64,000 nucleotides of DNA from Methylomonas montana (GTDB taxonomy: Bacteria > Pseudomonadota > Gammaproteobacteria > Methylococcales > Methylomonadaceae): contig NZ_CP129884.1 of the NCBI RefSeq assembly GCF_030490285.1, positions 2,666,001 through 2,730,000 on the forward strand. The letters are read 5' to 3'. The translations under genes and the position numbers were made by a program. Each line of letters starts with the position of its first letter. The stretch's first letter is position 1. Below the pieces are notes generated by a model, which was not told the origin of the DNA, searched no databases, and saw only the letters and a program-made list of their open reading frames with translations. Shown here piece by piece: positions 43,162 to 52,776 of this stretch.

Positions 43162-43965
43162 TTACACCAATCCCAGATGGCTGGCGATGCCGGTAATTTC
43201 CGAGTCGGTAACCGCGATGCCAAAGTCATTACGCACTAGTGAACCCAAGTGTTCGGCGGTTTCGACGACGATACTGGTCTGCTCGCCGGCGCGGACCTTA
43301 GTAAAGTTGTTATTGAACAGCTGAATCCAGCCGGATTCGGTGTTGCGGCACAGCAGCAGATTTTGCGCCAGCAGCGATTGGTCCCAGGTAGCGCACAACA
43401 CGTTCGCCGCATCCAGATCACAGCGCCGCACCGTGGCCCGGTCGAAACTGTACAGGGCGAACCAGTCGCCGTCCTGGCGGCGTTCCAGTACGCTCTCGTC
43501 GCTGTGGTCTTCGTAGCGGATTCGGAAGATGTTGTGCCCCTGTTGCTGCTCGCGCTCGGTTCCCAAAACTAAAGGGTGAAAGTGGCTCGGCCCGCCGAAG
43601 CCGGCGTCCACCAGCCAGGATTGGCTTTCCGCTTCGACAATATAGGCCAAATGATGGCGGGGACCGCCTTCGCTACGTCCCATCCGCACACGGGCCATGA
43701 TGGGCTGATAAGCAAAACCCAGTTCATCGAGTGCCAGCCCCAATAGACCGTTCAATTCAAAACAATAGCCACCGCGGCCGTTGTCGAGGATTTTTTCGAC
43801 CAAGGCAGGCGTTTCCAGCTCGGGTATCACACCCAACAGCGGGTTGATGTTTTCGAAGGCGATAGCGCTCAGTTGCGCCCGCTGTAATTGCGCCAGACCG
43901 GCTACGGTTGGCTCGGGTTTGTCGAGAGCGATGCGCTGTAAATAGTCGTTTAACTGAAAAGTCAT
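43162..43965 (-). CDS. nat: Arylamine N-acetyltransferase
   Basis: A 267-residue NAT family enzyme. The catalytic triad fits Cys68 (RGGYCFE), His105 (RHHLAY) and Asp120 (LVDAGFGG). It moves an acetyl group from acetyl-CoA to arylamines or hydrazines, or performs a related amide reaction in secondary metabolism. It appears as a single gene. Confidence 0.92.
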   Translation of the reverse strand: MTFQLNDYLQRIALDKPEPTVAGLAQLQRAQLSAIAFENINPLLGVIPELETPALVEKILDNGRGGYCFELNGLLGLALDELGFAYQPIMARVRMGRSEGGPRHHLAYIVEAESQSWLVDAGFGGPSHFHPLVLGTEREQQQGHNIFRIRYEDHSDESVLERRQDGDWFALYSFDRATVRRCDLDAANVLCATWDQSLLAQNLLLCRNTESGWIQLFNNNFTKVRAGEQTSIVVETAEHLGSLVRNDFGIAVTDSEITGIASHLGLV

Positions 43966-44279
43966 GTTGCCAAATCACGATGAATTGAATGGAATTGCCT
44001 GCGTGCTGCATCAGGCGACGGTATTATCGCATTCATTATTGGGCCGTTTGGATCATCCTGCAAGCAGTTAGGCGGATTTGAATAGCGGCCTTTGCCGAAG
44101 AAAACCGAAGGAAACTAGCACAGATGGCGGATGGTCCTTCTCAAATAACGCATTCGATGCCTGAGTGTCCGGTTTCCCAAGCGCCCGTTTGGGAAGCCGG
44201 ATGTCTGCAGCTTCCAACTCATTTCCGATCACTGGAAAACACGAATATCGTGCTGTTGTGCATTACATTCAACCATGCA
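43966..44279. other. Intergenic region
   Basis: 314 bases between the divergent-end of the NAT gene and the 3' end of the VPLPA-CTERM gene, both on the minus strand. It holds one clear hairpin (44168-44201) and no gene that I can support. Confidence 0.5.
44168..44201. repeat. Palindromic repeat / hairpin
   Basis: TCCGGTTTCCCAA and TTGGGAAGCCGGA form a 13-base stem with one T-G mismatch. The TTCCCA...TGGGAA core is like the repeats at 4358 and 42573. Confidence 0.65.
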
Positions 44280-45095
44280 TTAGTTTGGCTGATCGATACT
44301 GTGCTGATTTCGTCTGATACCCAACAAACCCAGCAATCCTGTCAAAAACATCCAGACCGCGCCAGGTAATGGCACTGCGGCCACATCGCCGCCGCGCACC
44401 ACCCAGGCCGATAACGTGGTGTTGTCTTTCAATTGCGTGCCGCCGGCACTGGAGTAAAAACTGAATATACGTGCGCTATAGGGCGTGGTGTTATGCTCGG
44501 TGCCCGACCAATAGTAATGGCCGGATTGATCGTTGATATTAGCAAACAGGCCGTAATTGGCGTTATGCACCAAGCTAATGGGGCGCCCCGCAATGCCACC
44601 CAGCTCGTTATAGAACAAATGCCCATACTCACTGGTGCTGTCGTAACCTGTTGTTGTTGCAGGAATAGTCGGCAAGCGCCAGTCGCTATAGCCACCGTAT
44701 TCGATGTTGTTCAGATATCCAACCCAAGCTTGAGCGCCAAACCAGCTCAGATTACCGGTCGAGGTATTGAAATCCGCTGCGGTCAGGTCGTGATAACCGC
44801 TATTGGCCGGCGTATCGTATTTGTTGGGCGTATCGTAAACTCGTCCACCTACGGCACTGATGATGCTGTTGACAAAATTCGCCGCATCGCCCGATACCAC
44901 GGCCCAGGTTTTAAACATACTGGCGTCGCGGCTCCAACTGATACCCAGATCGTCGTCGTAATAGGCTTCGAAGGTGTCGGCATTGTTATCGACGCCCGCC
45001 CCGGTCAGACTGCGGCCCAATAAGGACGCTTCCACCGAATGGCTGCTAAGAAAAATCGCCAGGCTCAACGGCGCTAGCAAATGATGATTCTTCAT
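44280..45095 (-). CDS. DUF1566 (Lcl) domain protein with VPLPA-CTERM sorting signal
   Basis: A 271-residue exported protein with a signal peptide (ending VEA-SL near residue 24). The body has the DUF1566 marks YGGYSDWRLPTI and YYWSGTEHN. The C-terminus has VPLPGAVWMFLTGLLGLLGI followed by RR, a VPLPA-CTERM signal, the exosortase variant of PEP-CTERM. It is probably displayed on or released from the cell surface. Its upstream neighbour is the MalT-like regulator gene, 209 bases away on the same strand. Confidence 0.88.
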   Translation of the reverse strand: MKNHHLLAPLSLAIFLSSHSVEASLLGRSLTGAGVDNNADTFEAYYDDDLGISWSRDASMFKTWAVVSGDAANFVNSIISAVGGRVYDTPNKYDTPANSGYHDLTAADFNTSTGNLSWFGAQAWVGYLNNIEYGGYSDWRLPTIPATTTGYDSTSEYGHLFYNELGGIAGRPISLVHNANYGLFANINDQSGHYYWSGTEHNTTPYSARIFSFYSSAGGTQLKDNTTLSAWVVRGGDVAAVPLPGAVWMFLTGLLGLLGIRRNQHSIDQPN

Positions 45096-45304
45096 GTTCG
45101 TTATCTCACGGAAGTTAAAATAGACTGATCTGCCGCACGGCCTTGGTACGGCGTACGTGCGGCTTCAGCGCTATTTTCAATATCTGAACACGGGACGTCA
45201 TCACCCGAAAGAGCCATTGGAGAAGGGAAAAATGGGCCATACGCCTGTCGCTACGGCAGTTTGCAAATGGCAAATTTGGATTCGCCCCCGGACGGGCTGT
45301 CGAT

Positions 45305-48028
45305 TTAATTGCGGCTATCGCCGTGATCGCGCCACCAGGCAGCCGCCTGGCCGCGAGTGACAACCTCGAGTTTGCCGAGAATGTTGGCGACATGGCGTTT
45401 GACGGTATGCGGACTCAAGCCGAAAATCCGGGCGATCTGCTTGTTGCTGTCGCCGGCGGCGATGCGTTGCAGCACGTCGATCTCGCGCTCGGTCAATGAA
45501 GACTCGGCATTGCCGACGTTTTTTTCTGCCGGCGCCGCTACGGATTGCCAGCCGTCCAGCCTGGCCAGTATAGGCTGGTAGCGGTCGCGTTCCGCGCTTG
45601 GGATTAGCGCCAATAGTCGGCTCAGCGGTTGGCGCGGCTCCAGCAAGAGAGGGCCGATACAGTCTTCGTGCAGGGCTTCCGCCAACACCGGTTCGAACAT
45701 CGCCCAGGCTGCAGCCGGGTCGTCCTGGGCCAGACGCAACAGCGCGAGACTAACCGCCGGCGTACTCATAAAAGCCGGCAGGCGCCAGCGTTGATAAAAT
45801 GCCTGCGCGCGCACCAGTTCCGCTTCGGCCTCTTCCAGCCGTCCCTCCAACAACGCGATCTGGCCCAAGACTAATGCGCGGCCGGTGTCAACCATCGGCC
45901 ATTCGGCAGGCTGTCTGACGAGAACCAACTCCGGCCCCAGTTGGGCAAGCCCCTCGGCGTCTTGTGCGACCCAATAAACACAGGCCAGATTGATGACGGC
46001 GACCCGCCGCCAGCTGGGGGCCAGGGAGCCGAACTCTACCGAATCGACGATCTGTAGATTGCGCCGCTCCATGGCCACGGCCTGATCAAACTCGCCGCCG
46101 GCCGCCAATATCCAGCCGCTTAGCTGATGAAAATCCAGCCACAGCGCCGGCAACGCCGCCATGCGCTGCTGGAAACGGGACTGCTCGGCTAATGCGGCGA
46201 GTACCGCCGTTTTTTCGCCATGCCAGAAAGCCGGCCAGGCGCTGTGCACCATCGCCTCCACCTGCCAATGCACGGCTTGCTGCTCACTCCAGGCCGAGCA
46301 CAGTTCGCGCAGCCGCCCAAGCGGTGCCAGCGTTTCCGGAATCCCATAAAAGAAACCGTTGAACAGATCGCTAATCGATGGATACAAGGTAGCCGGATCG
46401 GCTTCGACCGCATCAACGATGGCATGCAGGACCGAGGCGACGTTTTGCGGCCGACCATCGGCCAGCGCCTGCCAGGCGCGCAAGGCATGAATGGCCGTGC
46501 GCAAATGCAGATCGAGTTCGAGGTTGTCGGCCTCGTCCAGCAGCCGGGCGCAGTATTCCAGATTACCGTTGTTATGTACGCTACGCGCCAGAATCAGCAG
46601 CGTCCTGGCCAGATTTGGGCTGTCTCCCTGTCGGCGAAAGCCCGCACAAGCTCGTTCCAAAGGCTCGCGCATGCCGATAAAGTCGTAGCAGGCCCAGCGA
46701 CACATCCCCTGCAGGCTGGCCAGTTCCGGATATTGCTCCGACATCGGCTGCGGCAACAGCCCTATCCAGCGCTCGATCAGCGCATAACCGCCTTCCGCCA
46801 ACAACGGCTCGGCGCAACGCAGAATCAAGGCCACCGCTTCGTCCCAGTGGCGGGCCTTGAGCCAGTGCATCACCGCACGCGGCGTGACTGGTTCGGCCGC
46901 TGCGGCCCTGGCGTGCAACTCCTCAGGCAAACCGGAATGACGCAATTCCAGTTCGCCTTGCAGGTAATCGCGAAACAAATCGTGCAGCCGCAGCACCGGC
47001 GCTCTGTCGTCGAGCACGGTCAGAAACAGATTGCGCCGGTACAATTCCTCGAGCGCGAGGCGGGCGTCACCTCGCCCGCTGACAACGGCGCAACGCCGTG
47101 GGTCGAGTTCCGGCAGGATGGAACAATGCAACAGAAAATCGCGTAAATCCTGCGGCAATTCTGCCAGCACCTCGGCGGCGAAATAATCGAACAAATGCCG
47201 GGAGGCCCGAACGCCGACAAATTCCAGGCCCGACGCCAGTCTGCCACCCGCCGCACCGAACATCAGTTGCAGACCGGCTGCCCAGCCCTCGGTGCGCGTC
47301 AAGGCCTGCCGGACCATGTCCGGAGACACGTCGCCGGCCCAACGGGCATTAGCGAGAGCAAGCGCTTCGGATTCGTTGAACTGGAGATCGGTCAGGAACA
47401 GTTCGCCCAGTTCGGCATGCGCGCGCCAACGGGACAGGGACAAGGCCGGCGGCTCGACGCGCGATCCGATCACCAATCCCACTTCCGGCGGCAATCGATC
47501 TATCAACTCGTCGAGCAGGCGCAGTGCGCCATTGTCATTGATGCGATGCAGATCGTCGGCGATCAGCCGCAACCGTCCGCTCCGGTAACTGCACAAGGCA
47601 TTGACCAATCCAGCCACCGCGGCGCGCGCGCCGGAACCGCCGCTGTCCACTTGCGAAGCCAGTATCTGCGGAGCGACCGGCCACTTCAGTGCAAGTTTAT
47701 CCAGAGCGCCTAGTAAAGAGACAAACAGGCGGTTGGGGTAATTGTCGTCTTCGTCCAGGGACAGCCACAGGCTTTCGACGCCATCCTCGGCGTCGGCCAA
47801 CTGAGCCAGCAGAGTGCTCTTGCCGAAACCGGCCGGCGCACAGACTAGCGTCACCCGGTGCTGATCGCTCAATGATTGCAGGCGTTGCAGCAAGGCCGGC
47901 CGCGAAACGATGCTTGTCCGCAATTGTGGGGCGCGAAATTTGGTAACCGCCGCGGAACTCCAGACCGGCAATGCCTCTATCGTGCTCAGATTGTCGGTTG
48001 CGGAGTAAGAGATACTATCCTGATACAT
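45305..48028 (-). CDS. MalT-like LuxR family ATP-dependent regulator
   Basis: A 907-residue STAND-type regulator. Walker A CAPAGFGKST is near residues 59-68, and LWLSLDEDDN and DDLHRI follow. The centre (about 400-800) is alpha-helical, TPR-like, and probably senses an inducer. The C-terminal LuxR HTH has SLTEREIDVLQRIAAGDSNK and SPHTVKRHV (about 840-895). It would bind ATP and a small ligand and activate transcription as an oligomer. The ligand and targets are unknown; the nearest candidates are the VPLPA-CTERM gene downstream and itself. Confidence 0.92.
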   Translation of the reverse strand: MYQDSISYSATDNLSTIEALPVWSSAAVTKFRAPQLRTSIVSRPALLQRLQSLSDQHRVTLVCAPAGFGKSTLLAQLADAEDGVESLWLSLDEDDNYPNRLFVSLLGALDKLALKWPVAPQILASQVDSGGSGARAAVAGLVNALCSYRSGRLRLIADDLHRINDNGALRLLDELIDRLPPEVGLVIGSRVEPPALSLSRWRAHAELGELFLTDLQFNESEALALANARWAGDVSPDMVRQALTRTEGWAAGLQLMFGAAGGRLASGLEFVGVRASRHLFDYFAAEVLAELPQDLRDFLLHCSILPELDPRRCAVVSGRGDARLALEELYRRNLFLTVLDDRAPVLRLHDLFRDYLQGELELRHSGLPEELHARAAAAEPVTPRAVMHWLKARHWDEAVALILRCAEPLLAEGGYALIERWIGLLPQPMSEQYPELASLQGMCRWACYDFIGMREPLERACAGFRRQGDSPNLARTLLILARSVHNNGNLEYCARLLDEADNLELDLHLRTAIHALRAWQALADGRPQNVASVLHAIVDAVEADPATLYPSISDLFNGFFYGIPETLAPLGRLRELCSAWSEQQAVHWQVEAMVHSAWPAFWHGEKTAVLAALAEQSRFQQRMAALPALWLDFHQLSGWILAAGGEFDQAVAMERRNLQIVDSVEFGSLAPSWRRVAVINLACVYWVAQDAEGLAQLGPELVLVRQPAEWPMVDTGRALVLGQIALLEGRLEEAEAELVRAQAFYQRWRLPAFMSTPAVSLALLRLAQDDPAAAWAMFEPVLAEALHEDCIGPLLLEPRQPLSRLLALIPSAERDRYQPILARLDGWQSVAAPAEKNVGNAESSLTEREIDVLQRIAAGDSNKQIARIFGLSPHTVKRHVANILGKLEVVTRGQAAAWWRDHGDSRN

Positions 48029-48527
48029 GGAAAAATAGGGTCTGGCAATCGTTGCCGTTACAATTGCTCGTCATTATTAGACGCCGGTAGGTATCGCCAG
48101 CCCGGCAAACACGGCACCGAACGGAATCTGTGAAAAGACATGGACAGTTTACAGCCAAGCCGTTGATAGTTATCGAGCAGGCGGCCGGGTCATAGTACTA
48201 GCGGTTCCTGTCCAGGCCCGAAGCTCGATACCCGGCGATTGCCGCCTTGCTAACGGCCGCGAAGTTCTTATGCCTGACCATTTTAATCATGGCCGCAGTG
48301 TATAGCGTGGCATTTAGGCGGTCAACCGCCTACAGTTTATGGCGATAAACTGAAAATCGATGCCCGACACATAGTCCTTAATCCTGTGCGTAAAGTTATG
48401 CGGGCTTGAAGGAATTGACCAACACAAAGTTTGGCTCTCGACACTAACGCCTGAAAACAGGCAAGACCTTGAATTTTCAGGGTGTCCGCTTTGATCGGAA
48501 CGACAAAACAGGTTGAATCAAGCATAT
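48029..48527. other. Intergenic region with two hairpins
   Basis: 499 bases without a gene I can support. Two adjacent inverted repeats lie at 48316-48331 (AGGCGGT/ACCGCCT) and 48333-48352 (CAGTTTAT/ATAAACTG). They could end transcription of the small minus-strand gene at 48528. A 112-codon minus frame at 48337-48675 overlaps that gene and is not called. Confidence 0.5.
48316..48352. repeat. Two adjacent small hairpins
   Basis: AGGCGGT-CA-ACCGCCT is followed after one base by CAGTTTAT-GGCG-ATAAACTG, both with perfect stems. Function unknown; possibly a terminator or protein-binding site. Confidence 0.5.
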
Positions 48528-48719
48528 TCAGGTCTGATCCAGCTCCTTGGCTTTCGGTTCGCTCGCGGTGGCCAATGGGATCAAGTAACGCCCGCTGCGT
48601 ATCACCAATGTAAATAACAATGTGAAAACCACAAACTCGACAGGTAGCAAGCCAAGAATTCCGGCCAATAAGCACAACGTCGCAGCCAAGCCGCTACCGC
48701 GATTTTTAAATGCATTCAT
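48528..48719 (-). CDS. Possible small membrane protein
   Basis: A 63-residue frame with two hydrophobic stretches (about 11-27 and 29-43) and a charged tail ending KELDQT. The ribosome-binding site is weak (GGCGAA just before ATG). No family recognised. It may be a real small protein because hydrophobic segments are well placed, but coding evidence is thin. Confidence 0.4.
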   Translation of the reverse strand: MNAFKNRGSGLAATLCLLAGILGLLPVEFVVFTLLFTLVIRSGRYLIPLATASEPKAKELDQT

Positions 48720-48809
48720 TTCGCCGCTAGACTGTTTTCAGTTGTTTAGTCGGTACGGTTCAACTATATCGGCTAATAAACAATCCACAATACCGGATTA
48801 TATTGATGA

Positions 48810-48832
48810 GTAGTTTCAATATATGAAACTAC
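48810..48832. repeat. Inverted repeat beyond the exporter gene
   Basis: GTAGTTTCA and TGAAACTAC form a 9-bp perfect stem around ATATA. It lies 88 bases past the end of the ABC exporter gene. It could be a terminator, though no T tract follows, or an operator. Confidence 0.5.
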
Positions 48833-48919
48833 CAGCACCGGACGGCTATGGCGTGGCTGATTTCGGAACAAGGCTTGCCCTGTAGAAAGCTCAATCGCGA
48901 GTTGCCAAAGCCACCGCCG

Positions 48920-51040
48920 TCATGCGGCCACCTGCCTTTCCAGCTGCTCTTGCTCGGCGATGGCCTGCAAATCGATGACCCTATCCACCGAAGCGATGGT
49001 TTCCGGGCGATGGGCGATGATGATGCGGGTTAATTTTAGTTGTTGTACCGCGCCGTTGACCAGCCTTTCCCGAGCCACATCCAGATGGCTGGTGGCTTCG
49101 TCCAGCACCAGGATTTTCGGGCGCTTGTATAGGGCCCTGGCCAGCAACACCCGCTGCTTCTGGCCGCCGGACAGCACCGTGCCCATGTCGCCGATCAAGG
49201 TGTTGTAAGTCATAGGCATCGCGGCGATGTCCTGATGCACGGCAGCGAGTTGCGCGCAGGTTTCGATCCTGGCCTGATCCGGCTCTGGATCGAAAAAGCA
49301 GATATTGTCGGCAATCGAGCCGGCGAATAGTTGATCTTCCTGCATCACCGCCGCCACCATGTTGCGGTAATCATGGGCATTGATTTGGCTCAAGCGCACG
49401 CCACCGATCAGGATTTCCCCGCCCGTGGGTTGCAGCAGGCCCAGAATCAGCTTGGCCAGCGTGGTTTTGCCGTAACCGGAAGGACCGACGATCGCCACCG
49501 ACTCGCCGGCGGTAAAATCCAGATTCAGGTTTTTCAAGACCGGCGGCTCGGACGGCGCGTAACTGAAATTCAGATTGCGGATCTGGATGGACGCCGGCAG
49601 GTCGGCGTGGCTGCTGCCGTCGAATGGATCGGCTTCGGTTTCCGCCAGCGCAACATCGGCGACCCGTTCGGTGTGCAGACCCAGCATTTTGAATTCGATG
49701 CCTTTTTCAATGAAGCTGCCGACCCGGTGTGTAAACTGGTCTTTGAACGACATGAACGCAAACAGCATTCCCACCGAGAAACCGCCGTCCAGGATAAACA
49801 AGGCGCCCATCCAGATTACCGCGATGTTCTCGACGCCGAACAGCAGGCTGTTCAACGCCCGATAGACGATGTTCAGTTTCTGCACGCGGATGCCGGCATT
49901 GAAATGATCGACCATCAGATTTTGATAGCCGCTGCGGCGCTGCAACTGCCGGTTGAATAGTTTGACGCTCTGCATGCCGCGCACGGTTTCCAGCAGATTG
50001 GTCTGCTGCTTGGCGGAGCGCAGGATTTGTTCCTCAGTCGCGGCGCGTAGCGGCGTGAACAGACCCAGCCGTAACAGACCGTACAACAGAGCAGCCAGGC
50101 TGACGACGGCCGCCAGCTTCCAACTGTAGATCAACATCATTGCCAGCGTCACCAACGCCATCGCGCCATCGACGATCGCTTCCAGAAAGCTGGTCGTTAA
50201 TGTCCTCTGAATGACGTTCAAGGATTCGAAACGGGAGACGATGTCGCCGAGATGACGTTTCTCGAAAAAACTCATCGGCAATTGCAATAAATGCCCGAAC
50301 AGATTGCTCATCATCTGTAGATTGACTGAGGTGCTGAGCACCATGACCACCCATGACCGTAGCGCGGTAATCGCGGTCTGTATCAAAGCCAGCAATAAAA
50401 ACCCCAAGCCCAGCACCGTCAGCAGATTACTGTCACGGGCGACGACCGCGTTATCGACCACCAGTTGCATAAAAAAAGGCGCTACGATTGCAAATACTTC
50501 GATGGCCGCGGCCAATAAAATGATTTGCAAGGTAGCGCTGGAGGCACCGTCCAACTGGCCGATTAGGCGGAAAAGCTTGATTTGCTGGCGTTCGGTTTTC
50601 GGGGTGAAAGCCTGAGTGGGCGCCAATTCCAGGGCGATCCCGGTGAAATGTTTGGAGACTTCGGTATAGGGCAGATTCAGCATACCCTTGGCCGGATCTT
50701 TTAGCGTCGCCACGCCGCGCTTGACCTGGGTCAACACCACGAAATGGTTGAAATCCCAGTGCAGAACAGCCGGCAGGCTGAGTTTGCTCAATTCGTTCAG
50801 ATCGACCCGCACCGGCCGGGAGGCCAGATGCAATTGATCGGCGATCCTGATCAGATGATTCAGCGTCGAGCCTTTCAATGACATCGAAAATTTCTGCCGC
50901 AGACTGGCCAAATCGACTCTGTGGCCGTGATAGGAGGCGATCATCGCCAGACAGGCCAGGCCACATTCGGCGGCTTCGGTTTGCAGAATCAGCGGCGCTT
51001 TCTTACGGCCGGAAAAGTCCAAAAGGTTTTGCATACTCAT
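48920..51040 (-). CDS. C39-peptidase ABC exporter for double-glycine peptides
   Basis: A 706-residue peptidase-containing ABC transporter. The N-terminal C39 peptidase has Gln20 and Cys26 (QTEAAECGLACL), His99 (DFNHFVVL) and Asp115 (LKDPAKG). Six helices follow (about 165-440). The ATPase has Walker A GPSGYGKTT (519-527), signature LSGGQ (623), Walker B ILVLDE (643-648) and H-loop His677. It would cut leader peptides after a Gly-Gly or Gly-Ala site and export the core peptide. Upstream genes in the same unit are a HlyD adaptor and, further upstream, the likely substrates at 52777 and 53099. It starts two bases after the HlyD stop. Confidence 0.93.
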   Translation of the reverse strand: MSMQNLLDFSGRKKAPLILQTEAAECGLACLAMIASYHGHRVDLASLRQKFSMSLKGSTLNHLIRIADQLHLASRPVRVDLNELSKLSLPAVLHWDFNHFVVLTQVKRGVATLKDPAKGMLNLPYTEVSKHFTGIALELAPTQAFTPKTERQQIKLFRLIGQLDGASSATLQIILLAAAIEVFAIVAPFFMQLVVDNAVVARDSNLLTVLGLGFLLLALIQTAITALRSWVVMVLSTSVNLQMMSNLFGHLLQLPMSFFEKRHLGDIVSRFESLNVIQRTLTTSFLEAIVDGAMALVTLAMMLIYSWKLAAVVSLAALLYGLLRLGLFTPLRAATEEQILRSAKQQTNLLETVRGMQSVKLFNRQLQRRSGYQNLMVDHFNAGIRVQKLNIVYRALNSLLFGVENIAVIWMGALFILDGGFSVGMLFAFMSFKDQFTHRVGSFIEKGIEFKMLGLHTERVADVALAETEADPFDGSSHADLPASIQIRNLNFSYAPSEPPVLKNLNLDFTAGESVAIVGPSGYGKTTLAKLILGLLQPTGGEILIGGVRLSQINAHDYRNMVAAVMQEDQLFAGSIADNICFFDPEPDQARIETCAQLAAVHQDIAAMPMTYNTLIGDMGTVLSGGQKQRVLLARALYKRPKILVLDEATSHLDVARERLVNGAVQQLKLTRIIIAHRPETIASVDRVIDLQAIAEQEQLERQVAA

Positions 51041-51042
51041 CG

Positions 51043-52290
51043 TTAAACCCGTCCAATGACACTATAAAGAGGGTCGAATACCCAATCGATCAGGCACCGG
51101 TGATCCAGCCAGATGTCGGCATCCAACAACATGCCGGCTTGCAATGGAATATCCTGCCGGTAGGCCTGTACCGTCTGTTTGTCGATGTCCACGGTGACCC
51201 GGTACACCGATTCCTGCAACGTGACCGGCAAGTCGGCATCTTTCGGGGTAATCAGGGTTTTGGCGATTTCGACGATCTGGCCCCGATGACTGCCGAAGCG
51301 TTGGTACGGAAACGCCTGGTAACGCACCGATACGGTCTGGCCGTGTTCGACAAAGCCGACGGCGCTGGAAGGCACCAGCAACTGAGCCTGCAACTTCGCG
51401 CCGGCCGGCAGGATGGACAGCAACGGATTGGCGGTGTTGGCATTCTGGCCCTGCTCGGCGAGTATCGCCGTCACGGTGCCATCGTGCGGCGCGGTGATGA
51501 CGATATTGCGCCGCGATTCGGATTCGGTGATGTTTTGGGTCAGCGTGGAAATATTGCGTTCGATCGCCGCGCGCTGATTCTTGAACTTCATCTGGCTGCT
51601 GTCTACTTCCAGTTGCGCGGAGCGGATATCGCGTTGCAGGCCCATCTGCACTCGTTGCAGGGCCAGCAGTTTGGCCTGATGATCCAGCCATTCGTCCCGT
51701 TTTTGCTGAATTTGTACCGCGGACACAAATTTTGTCTCCAGCAGTTGCTGGTAACGCTGCGAAGTCGCCGCCGCCCCGGCCAGGCGTTGCTGCTGGGTGT
51801 CGATCTCGCTGTTGACCTGTTGCAGTTCCCGCTGCAAGCCATGCAGGCGATCCAGCAGCGAACGGTATTGAATCTGGTCGATTTCGGCTTGTTTGATCAG
51901 TTCGGTTTCCAGGCTTTCGCGGCGCTGCTTCAGTTGCTCTATCGCCGCAGCCTGGGCTTGCGGGGTTTCCCGCGAACTGCTTTCCGTCGATAGCACGAAC
52001 AAGGTATCGCCAGTCTTGACGATTTGGCCTTCACGCACGTGTTTTTCGATCAAGGTGCCCGCCTGTGGCGCGTAAACCTTGATCAAACCCATGCTCGGCG
52101 ACAGATAGCCGTTGACATGGGATTTGCGGGTGTACTCGCCCCAAAACGCAAACACCACCAATACCCCCGCGCAGAACACCGCCAAAGTGGTGAGTAAGGC
52201 AAACGACAAAGACTCCACGCGAATCACCTCCCCGAGCGGCTTGTCTTTTTTAAAGTCCAAGGCCTGTTGTCGAAATAACTCGTGTTTCAT
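51043..52290 (-). CDS. HlyD family adaptor of the peptide exporter
   Basis: A 415-residue periplasmic adaptor protein. One helix lies at about 29-50, then a lipoyl/barrel half-motif with GTLIEKHVREGQIVKTGDTL, a long coiled coil (about 110-260) and a second lipoyl half with APHDGTVTAI. It would link the C39 ABC exporter to an outer-membrane channel. It lies two bases before the exporter gene. No TolC-like gene is nearby. Confidence 0.92.
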   Translation of the reverse strand: MKHELFRQQALDFKKDKPLGEVIRVESLSFALLTTLAVFCAGVLVVFAFWGEYTRKSHVNGYLSPSMGLIKVYAPQAGTLIEKHVREGQIVKTGDTLFVLSTESSSRETPQAQAAAIEQLKQRRESLETELIKQAEIDQIQYRSLLDRLHGLQRELQQVNSEIDTQQQRLAGAAATSQRYQQLLETKFVSAVQIQQKRDEWLDHQAKLLALQRVQMGLQRDIRSAQLEVDSSQMKFKNQRAAIERNISTLTQNITESESRRNIVITAPHDGTVTAILAEQGQNANTANPLLSILPAGAKLQAQLLVPSSAVGFVEHGQTVSVRYQAFPYQRFGSHRGQIVEIAKTLITPKDADLPVTLQESVYRVTVDIDKQTVQAYRQDIPLQAGMLLDADIWLDHRCLIDWVFDPLYSVIGRV

Positions 52291-52334
52291 CTCGTCGTTT
52301 CCTTCTCACCTGATTAAACATACAGACCAACGCC

Positions 52335-52769
52335 TCAGAGAACGCTGTAGTCAGCCGCCAGCCGCATTTCTTCGGTCGGCTTGAGGTTATTGGTCACCAC
52401 TTGCGGGCATCTGAAACATGCCGCGCGGCCTTCCTGTCGCCACCAACGACATTCCGAGCGGATTGCACATACCGGCAATTGTTCGGTCACCGTCGGCATC
52501 AAGCGCACAACTTTCTCGGCCAGCCGGCATCTGGACTCACCCTCCACATAGTGCCCGCATCCCTTGCAGGCGCATGGCGCGGAGAAGCGGAACACTTCCG
52601 CCGGGCTGACCGAGCCGGCCATCTCCAGCAATTGCCCGGTGACCGGTTGCGGCGCATTCAGATAAGCCATTTCCGGTTTATCCGCCGTACCGGCCATCAC
52701 CCCGATCGCCTGAGCACCTGGCCATTCCGGCTGCGCGCTGGGGCATAACACTGGGTTATCCGAGGCCAT
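52335..52769 (-). CDS. Small cysteine-rich protein of the peptide-export locus
   Basis: A 144-residue protein with nine cysteines. Three groups stand out: CACKGC near 65-70, then SRC and PVC, and C-x5-CRWW...ACFRCPQVVT toward the C-terminus. The spacing suggests a bound Fe-S cluster or zinc. No signal peptide is seen. I chose ATG 52769, just after the precursor-peptide gene, rather than ATG 52826, which overlaps it. Its place between precursor and exporter genes suggests a role in peptide maturation, immunity or regulation, which is inference. Similar proteins may be annotated as nitrogen fixation proteins in databases, from weak evidence. Confidence 0.7.
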   Translation of the reverse strand: MASDNPVLCPSAQPEWPGAQAIGVMAGTADKPEMAYLNAPQPVTGQLLEMAGSVSPAEVFRFSAPCACKGCGHYVEGESRCRLAEKVVRLMPTVTEQLPVCAIRSECRWWRQEGRAACFRCPQVVTNNLKPTEEMRLAADYSVL

Positions 52770-52776
52770 GACACTA

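Noticed and set aside
48337-48675. 112-codon minus-strand frame
   Set aside because: It overlaps the more likely 63-residue membrane protein frame and runs through two hairpins; residue make-up is not protein-like.
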